Assembly (NCBI GenBank): GCA_963757115.1
Contig: CAVWQV010000011.1
Coordinates: 62,001 to 126,000 of the forward strand
Reading direction: 5' to 3'
DNA: 64,000 bases
From: CAVWQV01 sp963757115
GTDB taxonomy: Bacteria; Pseudomonadota; Alphaproteobacteria; Acetobacterales; Acetobacteraceae
Below the pieces are notes generated by a model, which saw nothing but the letters and a program-made list of their open reading frames with translations, was not told the origin of the DNA and did not search any database. Shown here one piece after another: positions 10,281 through 19,035 of this stretch. Each line of letters opens with the position of its first letter. Position 1 is the stretch's first letter. The translations under genes were made by a program, and so were the position numbers.

Positions 10281-11362
10281 ATGGACCTCTCGCCCGCAGT
10301 CCAGCCACCGCCGCGCCGCACCCGAACCTGGCAGGGAGCGGCCCGCGTCACCCTTGCCGCCGCCCTGGTCGCTCTCGGCGTGTGGACGCTCCGGCGATAT
10401 TTGCCGGCACTCGCTTGGGCCGCCGTGTTCGCCGTCGCGCTTTGGCCCCTCTACCAGCGCGCACGGCGGCGTTGGCCACCTAGCCGCCATGACGTGCTTC
10501 TGCCGGCCGTCTTCACGGCGGCGGTCGCCCTTGTGTTCCTGATCCCGTTGACGCTCGTTGCCATCCAACTCGGACACGAGTGGGGGGCGATCACAGCCTG
10601 GGCGCGGGAAGCTCGCACCACGGGCCTGCCGGTCCCCGACTGGGTGCAGCACCTGCCCCTTGCCGGAGGCCGCGCCGCGGCATGGTGGCAGACCAATCTC
10701 GCCGACCCGCAGGCATCTGCGGGGTTGCTCGGGCGCGTCGACCGCTCGGAGGCCGTCTCGGTAAGCCGGGAGGTTGGCCTGGCATTGCTGCACCGCGTGG
10801 TGCTGTTCGGTTTCACCCTGCTCACCCTGTTCTTCCTGTTCCGCGACGGGGCGAGCGTGCGGGACCAGATGACGCAAGCCAGCAACCGGGCATTCGGCCC
10901 TTCAGGCGAGCGGGTCGGCCGTCAGGTGATCGCGTCCGTCCGAGGGACGGTGGATGGCCTCGTGCTTCGTCGGTCTCGGAGAGGGCGCGTTGCTGGGCGT
11001 CGTCTACGCCGTGGCGGGGGTGCCGCATCCCGTGACTGTTCAGCGCGCTGACCGGGGTGGCGGCCATGGTTCCTTTCGGAGCCGCGCTGGCATTCGGGCT
11101 GGCGGCGCTGCTGCTGCTGATAAAGGGCACGACCGTCGCTGCTGCGGCGGTGTTTGGCGCCGGGCTCGCAGTTACGTTCATTGCCGACCATGCGGTGCGG
11201 CCAGCGCTGATTGGCGGCGCGACGCGGCTGCCGTTCCTTTGGGTCCTGCTAGGCATCCTCGGCGGCGTCGAGACGTGGGGCCTGCTCGGTCTGTTCCTGG
11301 GGCCGGCGATCATGGCGGCGTTGATCCTCCTTTGGCGCGAATGGACGGGCGCAGCGGATTGA
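10281..11362 (+). CDS. AI-2E family transporter (PerM/TqsA-like permease), two frameshifts
   Basis: Starts at the ATG at 10281, 22 bp after the kinase gene. It is a hydrophobic protein of about 360 residues with paired N-terminal helices (VTLAAALVALGVWTLRRYLP, LAWAAVFAVALWPLYQ), a soluble middle part, and C-terminal helices including LPFLWVLLGILGGVETWGLL. The latter matches the conserved C-terminal GG(V/I) region of the AI-2E/UPF0118 family (PF01594). The frame breaks near 10960-10968 (resuming at VGLGEGALLGVVYAVAGVPH) and near 11035 (resuming at ALTGVAAMVPFGAALAFG). Members export or import small molecules or act as Na+/H+ antiporters. The substrate cannot be told here. Confidence 0.75.
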
Positions 11363-11426
11363 GCCGGCTTGCGGCTCGAGCGCGCGGCCGCGGCTCCAGG
11401 CGGCGCGGCACGCGCGCGGGCCCGCT

Positions 11427-11966
11427 GTGACGCTGCGGCATCCCCGCCGCATATTCCGCGCCTCGAGCGGGGCGCGGCTTGGTCCGGCCGCCGCCCGCGC
11501 CGTGGTGACGCTCGCAGTCGTCGCCGTGATGGCAGGAGCGGGCGCGCTCGCCTGGCGCGCACCGTCCCTGCTCGCCACCGATCCGGGCCTGACCGGACGG
11601 ATTGCCGCCAATGCCGCCGAGATCGCCGTGATCGATGGGGGCACCCTGCGCCTGAACCGTACCGTGGTGCGGCTGCTCGGAGTGGAGCCGCCGCCCAGGG
11701 GTGAGGCCTGTGGCCATGCGTCCGATTGCGGCTCCGCCGCCGCCAACGCGCTGGCCGGAATGGCGCGCCGAGACCCGGTCAGTTGCGAAATCCGTGGCCG
11801 GGATCAACTCGGCCGGCCATTAGCGGTGTGCCAAGCTGCGGGGGTTGAGCTTAACCGCGCGCTGGTAGCCGCCGGTTGGGCCCGGGCGGACGGTGGGCTG
11901 GCAGGGCTCAGCGGAGCCGAGAGCGAGGCTCGCGCGGGTCGCCGCGGCCTCTGGTTCAATCCTTAG
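11427..11966 (+). CDS. Thermonuclease-like (SNase fold) protein, membrane-anchored or secreted
   Basis: 179 residues. An N-terminal hydrophobic segment (AAARAVVTLAVVAVMAGAGA) is a signal anchor. The rest resembles short alphaproteobacterial staphylococcal-nuclease-like proteins: IAVIDGGTLRLNRTVVRLLG, then CGHASDCGSAAANALAGMA and VELNRALVAAGWARADGG. The usual catalytic set of SNase is not clearly complete: the RLLGVEPPP segment is there, but the downstream Glu/Arg pair is not obvious. Enzymatic activity is therefore uncertain. It sits between the permease and gltA on the same strand. It could equally be a structural OB-fold relative. Confidence 0.6.
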   Translation: MTLRHPRRIFRASSGARLGPAAARAVVTLAVVAVMAGAGALAWRAPSLLATDPGLTGRIAANAAEIAVIDGGTLRLNRTVVRLLGVEPPPRGEACGHASDCGSAAANALAGMARRDPVSCEIRGRDQLGRPLAVCQAAGVELNRALVAAGWARADGGLAGLSGAESEARAGRRGLWFNP

Positions 11967-12111
11967 CCAGGCGGCGCCCTTATGCTGCATGCGCGAAGGT
12001 TGCGCTGGCTCCAACTCCGCCATAACTTTGGACCAGGGACGCCGTGCGGGGCCGGGAAGCCGGGATTTAGCCCGGGCGCGGCGCAATCACCGCAGGAACA
12101 AGGACGTCTCG

Positions 12112-13417
12112 ATGAGCAGCGCGACCTCGAGGTCGGTTACCATCACGCTCGATGGCTCGAATAAGAGCGCCAAACTGCCGCTCCGAGATGGTACGATCGG
12201 CCCCTCGGTGTTCGACATCCGCAAGCTCTACGCCGACCTCGGCGTGTTCACCTACGATCCTGGGTTCGGCGGGACGGCGGCGTGCGAAAGCAAGATCACC
12301 TACATCGACGGCGACGAAGGCGTGCTGCTGTATCGCGGCTACCCGATCGAGCAACTCGCCGAGCATTCCTCGTTCCTCGAGGTCTGCTACCTCCTGCAGC
12401 ACGGTGAATTGCCGAACCAGCGGCAAAGGGAGGAGTTCGAAAAAGGCGTGATGCTCCACACCATGCTGCACGAGCAGATCCGCGCCTTCTACAATGGCTT
12501 CCGGCGCGATGCGCATCCGATGGCGGTGATGTGCGGCGTCGTGGGAGCTTTATCGGCTTTCTATCACGACAGTATGGACATCAATGATCCGGCCCAGCGA
12601 ACCATCAGTGCCTTCCGCCTGATCGCCAAGGTGCCGACGATCGCCGCCTGGGCGCACAAGTACAACATCGGCCAGCCGTTCATGTATCCGCGCAACGACC
12701 TCTCCTACGCGGCGAACTTCCTCTACATGTTCAACGCCGTTCCCGCAGAACCGTATGACGTCAACCCAATTCTGGCGCGCGCGATGGATCTCATCATGAT
12801 CCTGCATGCGGATCACGAGCAGAACGCGTCAACCAGCACGGTGCGCCTTGCGGGCTCAACTGGGGCCAACCCGTTCGCCTGCATCGCGGCCGGCATCGCC
12901 AGCCTTTGGGGGCCGGCCCACGGGGGCGCCAACGAGGCCGTGCTCAAAATGCTCAACGAGATCGGGCACAAGGACAACATCGCCGAGTTCCTTTCCAACG
13001 TGAAGGACAAGAACAACCACGCGCGGCTGATGGGCTTCGGCCACCGCGTTTATAAGAATCACGACCCGCGGGCGCGGATCATGCAGCGCACCTGTCACGC
13101 CGTCCTGGGCGAACTCGGGAATCAACGACCCTTTGCTCGAGCTGGCGATGGAAATGGAGCGCATCGCGCTGAGCGACTCCTACTTCGTCGAGCGCAAGCT
13201 TTACCCGAACGTGGATTTTTATTCGGGCATTATCCTGAAGGCGATGGGGTTCCCGACCAGCATGTTCACCGCACTGTTCGCGGTATCCCGCACGGTGGGC
13301 TGGATCAGCCAATGGGAAGAGATGGTGAAGGATCCGGAACAGCGGATCGGACGGCCGAGGCAGATCTACACGGGCGCCCCACGCCGGGACTTCGTTCCGC
13401 TCGACCAGCGTCGCTGA
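12112..13417 (+). CDS. gltA: Citrate synthase (type II), one frameshift
   Basis: The ATG at 12112 has an AGGAACAAGGA ribosome-binding region just upstream. The protein condenses oxaloacetate and acetyl-CoA at the entry of the TCA cycle. Conserved pieces are the N-terminal ITYIDGDEGVLLYRGYPIEQ, the catalytic His region in MILHADHEQNASTSTVRLAG, WGPAHGGANE, MGFGHRVYKNHDPRAR, and in the second frame the aspartate segment NVDFYSGIILKAMGFP. The frame shifts near 13116-13121, where one extra base sits before the codons for IND. Corrected length is about 434 residues, normal for the family. As a central metabolic gene it is unlikely to be truly broken. Confidence 0.93.
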
Positions 13418-13863
13418 CTGCCTGATTGGTCAGCCGCGCACGTGAAACACCCCGGTATCAGGGATTTCAGACGCGATAGCTGCCGATGCGCGGCGGACGG
13501 GCGGCATTTTCACGGAGAAATCTTAGCGTCGCGTTTCACTGTGTGAAACGAACGGCCGCCGCAGGAGCCGAGTTGCCCCCGTCCAATCCATAGTTACCTC
13601 GCGCACGGAACGTAGGCGGGCAACGTCTTCGTCGTAAAGGAATCCCGAGAAACTCGTTACTCTGCCTGAAGAGGGAGCCTCTATTGCGCCGTGCATTCGG
13701 TGGGAACGGACGTTGAACACGCCCCGGGTTAGGAAACCCGAATAGGCAATGCGGGCAGTGAGATGCGTCAAAACGTTAAACGTCAACTTAACGAGAGCGT
13801 TTGCACAAGCTATGCACACATCCGCAAGTTGCGTTGGTCGTGACTTTCTCGCGGAGTTTTTCA
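13418..13863. other. Lower-GC intergenic region after gltA
   Basis: About 445 bp without a supportable gene and visibly less GC-rich than its surroundings. It contains a perfect 8-bp-arm dyad at 13532-13550 and a 6-bp-arm hairpin, CGGGTT agga AACCCG, at 13725-13740 that lacks a T-run. Regulatory DNA for the following ORF or an unannotated small RNA are both possible. Confidence 0.35.
13532..13550. repeat. Perfect inverted repeat, candidate operator
   Basis: CGTTTCAC and GTGAAACG are exact inverted arms separated by TGT. A 19-bp dyad of this kind is typical of a dimeric repressor site, but no matching regulator is recognised nearby. No poly-T follows, so a terminator is unlikely. Confidence 0.4.
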
Positions 13864-14499
13864 ATGCAAGAAACATATTGCTCGTTGGATGCATTGGTAA
13901 GGGCCCGTCTGAAACGTTGGCCGCAGCGGCCCCCCGGAAGTGTGAGTTCCTCGCGCCGGTCTGACGCGTGGATGCGCGGTCGGCCCGCCACGACGCCCGA
14001 ACTCGGCAATCCTTTCCTGAAATTTCCGGGAAGTGCTCGGCTCCGGACATTGCCGGACGGATTGTGGCTCAACTTCGGTGGCACGCCCGTCGATCCGTTC
14101 GTCGACATCTTCGCTATCGAGGCCTGCAGCAGCCTGCAGAACCTATTGGATAAACGCTCGCGCTTTGCTCCAAGCACGCAATCACTCCTGGCCGTTTGCC
14201 CGGTGATGTGGTTGCTGGCACCGTTAAGCGCGGATGATCCGATGCCACGCTGGCAGGCGAGTGGGCTGCTCCGCGCCCAGCCCACGCATCCGCTCGTTCT
14301 CCCGGTGCGCGATCTGAAGGTGATGTACGGGCTGAAGCCACGGCATTTTCAGATCGCCACGGGCACCCTGCCCCACCCGCACGAATACTTTGTTCCGATC
14401 GACGCGCTGACCGCGGTGGACGGCGACAAAGACCCAGCACTGCAGGCGATGGTGGCCCGCGCCTGCACGGCCGGCAACTTCCTCATTGCTGCGACGTGA
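13864..14499 (+). CDS. Hypothetical protein of unknown function
   Basis: About 211 residues from the ATG at 13864; a longer ORF begins at 13801. I do not recognise a family. The N-terminal third is Arg/Pro/Ser-rich and looks disordered. The C-terminal two thirds (LWLNFGGTPVDPFVDIFAIE, QSLLAVCPVMWLLAPLSADD, HPHEYFVPIDALTAVDGDKD) look folded and soluble. There is no signal peptide and no clear catalytic motif. It stands alone after a 445-bp spacer and converges on the glycerophosphodiesterase gene with a 17-bp overlap of coding ends. Its flanking DNA is poorer in GC than the rest, so horizontal acquisition is possible. Confidence 0.55.
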   Translation: MQETYCSLDALVRARLKRWPQRPPGSVSSSRRSDAWMRGRPATTPELGNPFLKFPGSARLRTLPDGLWLNFGGTPVDPFVDIFAIEACSSLQNLLDKRSRFAPSTQSLLAVCPVMWLLAPLSADDPMPRWQASGLLRAQPTHPLVLPVRDLKVMYGLKPRHFQIATGTLPHPHEYFVPIDALTAVDGDKDPALQAMVARACTAGNFLIAAT

Positions 14500-15457
14500 A
14501 CGGGCGTGCCTCGTCGCGAGCAGGAGCCGTGGGCCCGCGCTCCGTAATCACCGCCATCGCCAAGTCCGGCCGGTCGGTGATTACTCCGTCAATGCGCCAG
14601 TCCATCAATGCGCAGATCCGGGCTGGCTCGTTGACGGTCCAGGCGAGGACACGAAGGCCGAGTTCGTGCGCCTCCTGGATACGCGCCCGGGACAGCTCGT
14701 GATGCTCCGCCGCCCAAATCGGCCCGCCTTCCGCCGCCACCGTCCGCGGCACGGAGCGGCCGAAATCGGCCGGGCTCGGACCATCCCACCAGAGGCGGGC
14801 CGATCGCGACGTCTCCCGTGACGTGAGCCAACCAAGAGCAAGCACCGGGCGGATAGCGCGTAGGAAGCGGAGGGCCCGCCAGTCGAACGATTGCACGGTC
14901 GTGCGCTCGGTTGCATCGGCCGCGTCCAACGCGGCCAGCACTGCCGCGGCCAGCTCTGTCGGCGACGCCGTCCAGTCGGGATGAGGCGGAAACGTCTTAA
15001 GCTCGATCAACAATCGCGCCTCGGGAAACGTTCCGAGCACCGCGGAGAGGCTCGGGATGCGGGCGCCCTCGCAACCGGTTTGAGCAGGAAACGCAGCTGC
15101 GTACCGCGTTCCTGGCCGGATGCGACCGACGTCGAACGCCTGGAGAGCGTCAAACGACAGATTGCGGATCAGCGCTCCCCTTCCCGCCAGCCAAGTGCCG
15201 TTCTTGTCTCGCGTGAGGTCGGAGTTCAGCACCGGATCGTGCGACACCGTGACAACGCCGTCGGCCGAGAGGCCCACGTCTAGTTCGAGCCGATCGACCC
15301 CGAGCGTCAGCGCGTGGGCGAAACCGACGATGGTGTTCTCCGGGCGCAAGCCCCGGCAGCCGCGATGTCCGATGATCTCCAACCGGCGTAGTCTCGCCGG
15401 CAACCCGTCAGGGGCAGTCGCAGCCTGACGTCGGGCCTTTGGAGCCGCGGACCACAT
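14483..15457 (-). CDS. Glycerophosphodiester phosphodiesterase
   Basis: A GDPD-fold TIM barrel that hydrolyses glycerophosphodiesters to glycerol 3-phosphate and an alcohol. Diagnostic motifs are EIIGHRGCRGLRPENT (catalytic His and Glu), LELDVGLSADGVVTVSHDP (metal-binding and second His), LLIELKT, and the C-terminal VLAWTVNEPARICALMDWRI. The annotated ATG at 15457 overlaps the upstream small ORF by 50 bp. A TTG at 15403, 4 bp after that ORF's stop, would start much closer to the fold and is a serious alternative. No signal peptide is seen, so it is probably cytoplasmic. It may recycle phospholipid head groups. Confidence 0.88.
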   Translation of the reverse strand: MWSAAPKARRQAATAPDGLPARLRRLEIIGHRGCRGLRPENTIVGFAHALTLGVDRLELDVGLSADGVVTVSHDPVLNSDLTRDKNGTWLAGRGALIRNLSFDALQAFDVGRIRPGTRYAAAFPAQTGCEGARIPSLSAVLGTFPEARLLIELKTFPPHPDWTASPTELAAAVLAALDAADATERTTVQSFDWRALRFLRAIRPVLALGWLTSRETSRSARLWWDGPSPADFGRSVPRTVAAEGGPIWAAEHHELSRARIQEAHELGLRVLAWTVNEPARICALMDWRIDGVITDRPDLAMAVITERGPTAPARDEARPFTSQQ

Positions 15458-15647
15458 GATGGTCGATCCATTCGGCGACCAGCCGCCGCGCTTCGTTCAG
15501 CGACGCCTCCGGGTGGTGAATGCGGTAGAGCGTCGTGCAGGCCTGGAACGCCGACATATCGTCCCGGCCGAGATGGCGCAGGTCGCTATACGCCGTTATC
15601 ACGGCGCGCTCGCAGCGCCGCGCGATCTCGCTTAACTCGCCGCCCAT
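15408..15647 (-). CDS. Small conserved-looking hypothetical protein
   Basis: 79 residues, directly upstream of the glycerophosphodiesterase gene on the same strand. The central part is helical and soluble (RRCERAVITAYSDLRHLGRD, LNEARRLVAEWIDHH), and the tail is short with two cysteines (SGCDCP). No domain is recognised. Tight spacing to the next gene and amphipathic helices support a real gene, but no function can be assigned. Confidence 0.5.
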   Translation of the reverse strand: MGGELSEIARRCERAVITAYSDLRHLGRDDMSAFQACTTLYRIHHPEASLNEARRLVAEWIDHHVVRGSKGPTSGCDCP

Positions 15648-15733
15648 CTCCGGCCTGCCCCCAGATGCGAATCGCTCGCAATTTGTTCCGCAACATTAGG
15701 CGTAGGCATTGCATGAGACAAGCGCAAAGCCGA

Positions 15734-16539
15734 TCAGCCAAGAAGGCGAGGGTCGACCGTGACCGCGTGGTTCAGCGGCCCGTGCCCCCGACCGAAACCG
15801 GGCGCTGAGAGCATCGCGCGCCGCACATAATTTCGGCCCCGGGCCACGGCCGCCGTGAGCCCAAGACCTTGGGCGAGACCGGCGGCGACGGCGCTCGCGA
15901 GAGTGCAGCCGGTGCCGTGCGTGTTCCGGGTGTGGATACGGCGGTCGGTGAACTCCTCAACACCGTCTTCCGTCGCAAGGAGATCAACCACCGTCTCGCC
16001 CGCGAGGTGGCCGCCCTTCAGCAGCACGGCCGGCACCCCGAGAGTTAGCAGCAGCTCGGCTGCACGACGCATCGCGGGCAGATCGCCGATCGGCTGGCCG
16101 ACCAGCACCTCGGCCTCGGGAAGGTTGGGCGTCAGCAAGGTCGCGCGCGGCAGCAGCCGACGCTTAGCGTGTCGACCGCGCTCGGGTCGAGCAGCATGTG
16201 CCCGCCTTTCGCGACCATTACCGGGTCTACGATCAGGGGGATGGAAACTGCCTTGTCAGCCAGAACGTCGCTGACCGCCTCGATAAGCGCAGCGTCCGCC
16301 AGCATTCCCGTTTTCACCACGTCCGCGCCTAGGTCGTCGAGCACGCAAACCATCTGCAACCGCAGGAACCCGGGCGGCACGGGATGAACGCCTTGCACCC
16401 CCGTCGTGTCCTGCGCCGTAAGCGCCGTGACGGCGGTCGCCGCGAAGCAACCTAGGGCCGTGATGGTCTTAATATCGGCCTGGATGCCGGCACCGCCCCC
16501 CGAATCCGACCCGGCAACCACCAGCACGCGCCCGCGCAT
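15734..16539 (-). CDS. thiD: Hydroxymethylpyrimidine/phosphomethylpyrimidine kinase, one frameshift
   Basis: The ATG at 16539 lies 26 bp after the glmM stop. ThiD phosphorylates HMP and HMP-P for thiamine synthesis. The N-terminus VLVVAGSDSGGGAGIQADIK and the C-terminal anion-hole/catalytic segment NTHGTGCTLASAVAAGLAQG are classic for this ribokinase-fold family. The frame slips near 16160-16166, inside the codons for AVDTL-RRLLPRATLLTPN, and continues as LLTPNLPEAEVLVGQPIGDL. Joined length is about 268 residues, normal. With thiE at 34.7 kb this is the second thiamine gene of the window. Confidence 0.88.
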
Positions 16540-16565
16540 CTGGCCGGCCGCGGCATCGCGGTCCG

Positions 16566-17938
16566 TCAGGCTGCCGATTCCTGCGGCGGCGCACTGGCCG
16601 CGATCGCGGCGCAAACCTCGTCGACCACCTGACGAACCACGGTCTCGTCCTCGGCTTCCGCCATGACCCGCACCACAGGCTCGGTCCCGCTCTCGCGGAT
16701 CAGCAGCCGGCCGGAGCCGCCCAGCATTTGCTCCGCCGCGGCCATCGCTCGCTTGACCGCCGCATGGTGCAGCGGCGAGGGGCCGGCGAAGCGCACGCTG
16801 CGCAACAACTGCGGCAACGGCGTGAACACGCGACACACCTCGCTCACTGGGCGGCCCTCCTCCACGATCATAGCGAGCACCTGCAGGGCGGCGACAAGGC
16901 CGTCTCCGGTGGTGGCGAAGTCGGACAAGAATCATGTGGCCGGACTGCTCGCCGCCCACGTTGATGCCTTCTACCCGCATCCGCTCCGCGACGTGCCGGT
17001 CGCCCACGCTCGTCCGATGGAGCTGCATTCCGGCGTCCTGCAACACGCGCTCCAGCCCAAGGTTGGACATGACCGTCGCGACCACGCCGTTGCCGCGCAG
17101 GCGTCCGGTGCGGCCCCAGGATCGTGCAATCAGCCCGAGGATCTGGTCGCCGTCGATCAGCTCGCCACGCTCGTCCGACAACAGCAGGCGATCGGCGTCG
17201 CCGTCGAGCGCAATGCCGAGATCGGCCCCGTGCTCCACCACTTGCCCGCACAGGAACTCGGGCACTGTCGATCCACAATCCTTGTTGATGTTGAAGCCGT
17301 CGGGTGTCACGCCGAGCTTGATGATGGTCGCGCCCAGTTCCCAAAGTATGTCGGGCGCCACGCGATAGGCGGCGCCGTTGGCGCAATCGATAGCAATGCG
17401 CAGTCCATCCAGCCGCAATCCACGTGGAAAGGTGGCCTTCGCGGCTTCCACGTAGCGCCCGTGCGCGTCGTCGAGCCGGGCCGCACGACCGAGCGACGCG
17501 GCGGCCGCCAGGTGAGGACGACAGATCGCCCGCCATGATCGCCTCGATCTCCAGCTCCTCGACGTCCGACAGCTTGAAGCCGTCGGGGCCGAACAGCTTG
17601 ATGCCGTTATCCTCGAAAGGATTGTGCGAAGCCGAAATCATGACGCCGAGATCGGCCCGCAGGCTGCGCGTCAGCATCGCGACGGCCGGGGTCGGCATTG
17701 GTCCGACCAAGGTGACGTCCATTCCGGCGCCGATGAAACCGGCGGTCAGCGCCGGCTCAAGCATGTAACCCGAAAGCCGGGTGTCCTTGCCGATCACCAC
17801 CTTGTGCCGGTGGGACCCGCGCTTGAACAGCAGGCCGGCGGCTTGGCCCAGCCGCAGCGCCGTTTCCGCGGTCATAGGGTCCGTGTTGGCTAGCCCACGG
17901 ATACCATCAGTCCCGAACAAACGCTTCATCCCAGCCAT
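16566..17938 (-). CDS. glmM: Phosphoglucosamine mutase, two frameshifts
   Basis: GlmM converts glucosamine 6-phosphate to glucosamine 1-phosphate for UDP-GlcNAc, peptidoglycan and LPS. It begins MKRLFGTDGIRGLANTDPMT (ATG at 17938 or 17929). The active-site phosphoserine loop is VMISASHNPFEDNGIK, the metal loop is IALDGDADRLLLSDERGE, and the substrate loop is GGEQSGHMIL. The C-terminal phosphate-binding loop is LLIRESGTEPVVRVMAE. Frames change near 17512-17525 and near 16928-16930, with the latter caused by an extra G before the codons for SDFATTGDG. Joined length is about 450 residues. A cell cannot normally lose glmM, so both breaks are probably base-calling errors. Confidence 0.92.
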
Positions 17939-18005
17939 TCTTGCTACCGTCTTGCTGTTGATTGTTCTCGATTATAGCGCGGGACGGGCGCGCCAGCCCC
18001 GGCAT

Positions 18006-19028
18006 TCACACCAGGACCGCCGCGCGAAGTCGCAATGCCTGCATAGTGCCGGCAACGTCGTGCACCCGAAGCACCGATGCTGCTCGCTCGACGCCAAACA
18101 GGCCGAGGGCCAGCGAGCCCGCGTCCCGTTCCTGCGGATGTTTGGCTCCGGCGACCCGTCCGATGAACGACTTGCGGGACACGCCGAGGAGAATACGGCA
18201 GCCGAGATTGCATAGGATGGGCAACCGCGAAAGCAGTTGGAGGTTATGCCGAGCCGTCTTTGCGAAGCCGATACCAGGGTCGATGGCTATCCTGTCAAGC
18301 GCAATCCCGGCGCACGCGGCGACTTCGATCCGGGCGGAAAGCTCGGCCGCGACCTCGACGGCGACGTCCTCGTAGATGGCGTAGCGGTCCATGGTGGCCG
18401 GATCGCCCCGCATGTGCATCAGGACCACCGGGCAATCGGCGCGGGCGATTACCGCCGCGGCTTCCACATCGTGCGACAAGCCCGACACATCGTTGACGAT
18501 CGCCGCGCCCGCTTCCAACGCGGCTGCCATGGTCGCGGCATGACGCGTGTCGACCGAAACGCAGACGCCGTTCGCGGCGAGTCCGCGGATCACGGGAAGC
18601 ACGCGCCCTTGCTCGCACAGCGCGGATACTGGCATGGCGCCGGGGCGAGTGCTTTCGCCCCCGACATCGATGATATCCGCCCCGTCGGAGGCGAGCGCCA
18701 GACCTGCGGCCAAGGCGTCCTCAACGCCGCGATGCTGGCCGCCGTCACTAAAACTGTCCGGCGTAGCATTCACAATGCCCATCACCGCCGGCCGCTGGGG
18801 ATCGAGCCCGGCCCAGGGCGGGACAGGGGCGGCGAGCCGCTCGGCTAACGCATCCCAACCAGGCGGGAGCTGGGTCGAACGAACGACAGGGTAATCCGGC
18901 GCCCCGTCAATCAGCCGGGCTAGGGTGAACGCGAGGGGGCCGCCGGCAAGCGGTCGCGCGAGCCCGGCGCGTACCGCTTCGGCCGCATCCGGGCCGCCCA
19001 GCAAGCCGAGCGGCTCAAGGAGCCGCAC
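18006..19028 (-). CDS. folP: Dihydropteroate synthase
   Basis: 340 residues, longer at the N-terminus than E. coli FolP (about 280), with an extra ~75-residue leader before the barrel. All core motifs are present: VMGIVNATPDSFSDGG, IIDVGGESTRPGA, SVDTRHAATMAAAL, IVNDVSGLSHD, VVLMHMRGDPATM, AIDPGIGFAKTARHNLQLL, LLGVSRKSFIGRV and the closing RVHDVAGTMQALR. It condenses p-aminobenzoate with dihydropterin pyrophosphate and is the sulfonamide target. It lies 7 bp downstream of ftsH and upstream of glmM, the common ftsH-folP-glmM order. Confidence 0.93.
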   Translation of the reverse strand: MRLLEPLGLLGGPDAAEAVRAGLARPLAGGPLAFTLARLIDGAPDYPVVRSTQLPPGWDALAERLAAPVPPWAGLDPQRPAVMGIVNATPDSFSDGGQHRGVEDALAAGLALASDGADIIDVGGESTRPGAMPVSALCEQGRVLPVIRGLAANGVCVSVDTRHAATMAAALEAGAAIVNDVSGLSHDVEAAAVIARADCPVVLMHMRGDPATMDRYAIYEDVAVEVAAELSARIEVAACAGIALDRIAIDPGIGFAKTARHNLQLLSRLPILCNLGCRILLGVSRKSFIGRVAGAKHPQERDAGSLALGLFGVERAASVLRVHDVAGTMQALRLRAAVLV

Positions 19029-19035
19029 GGGGCAT

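Noticed and set aside
13725..13740. Hairpin CGGGTT agga AACCCG as a terminator of gltA
   Set aside because: It is 300 bp past the gene, the stem is short and no T-run follows.
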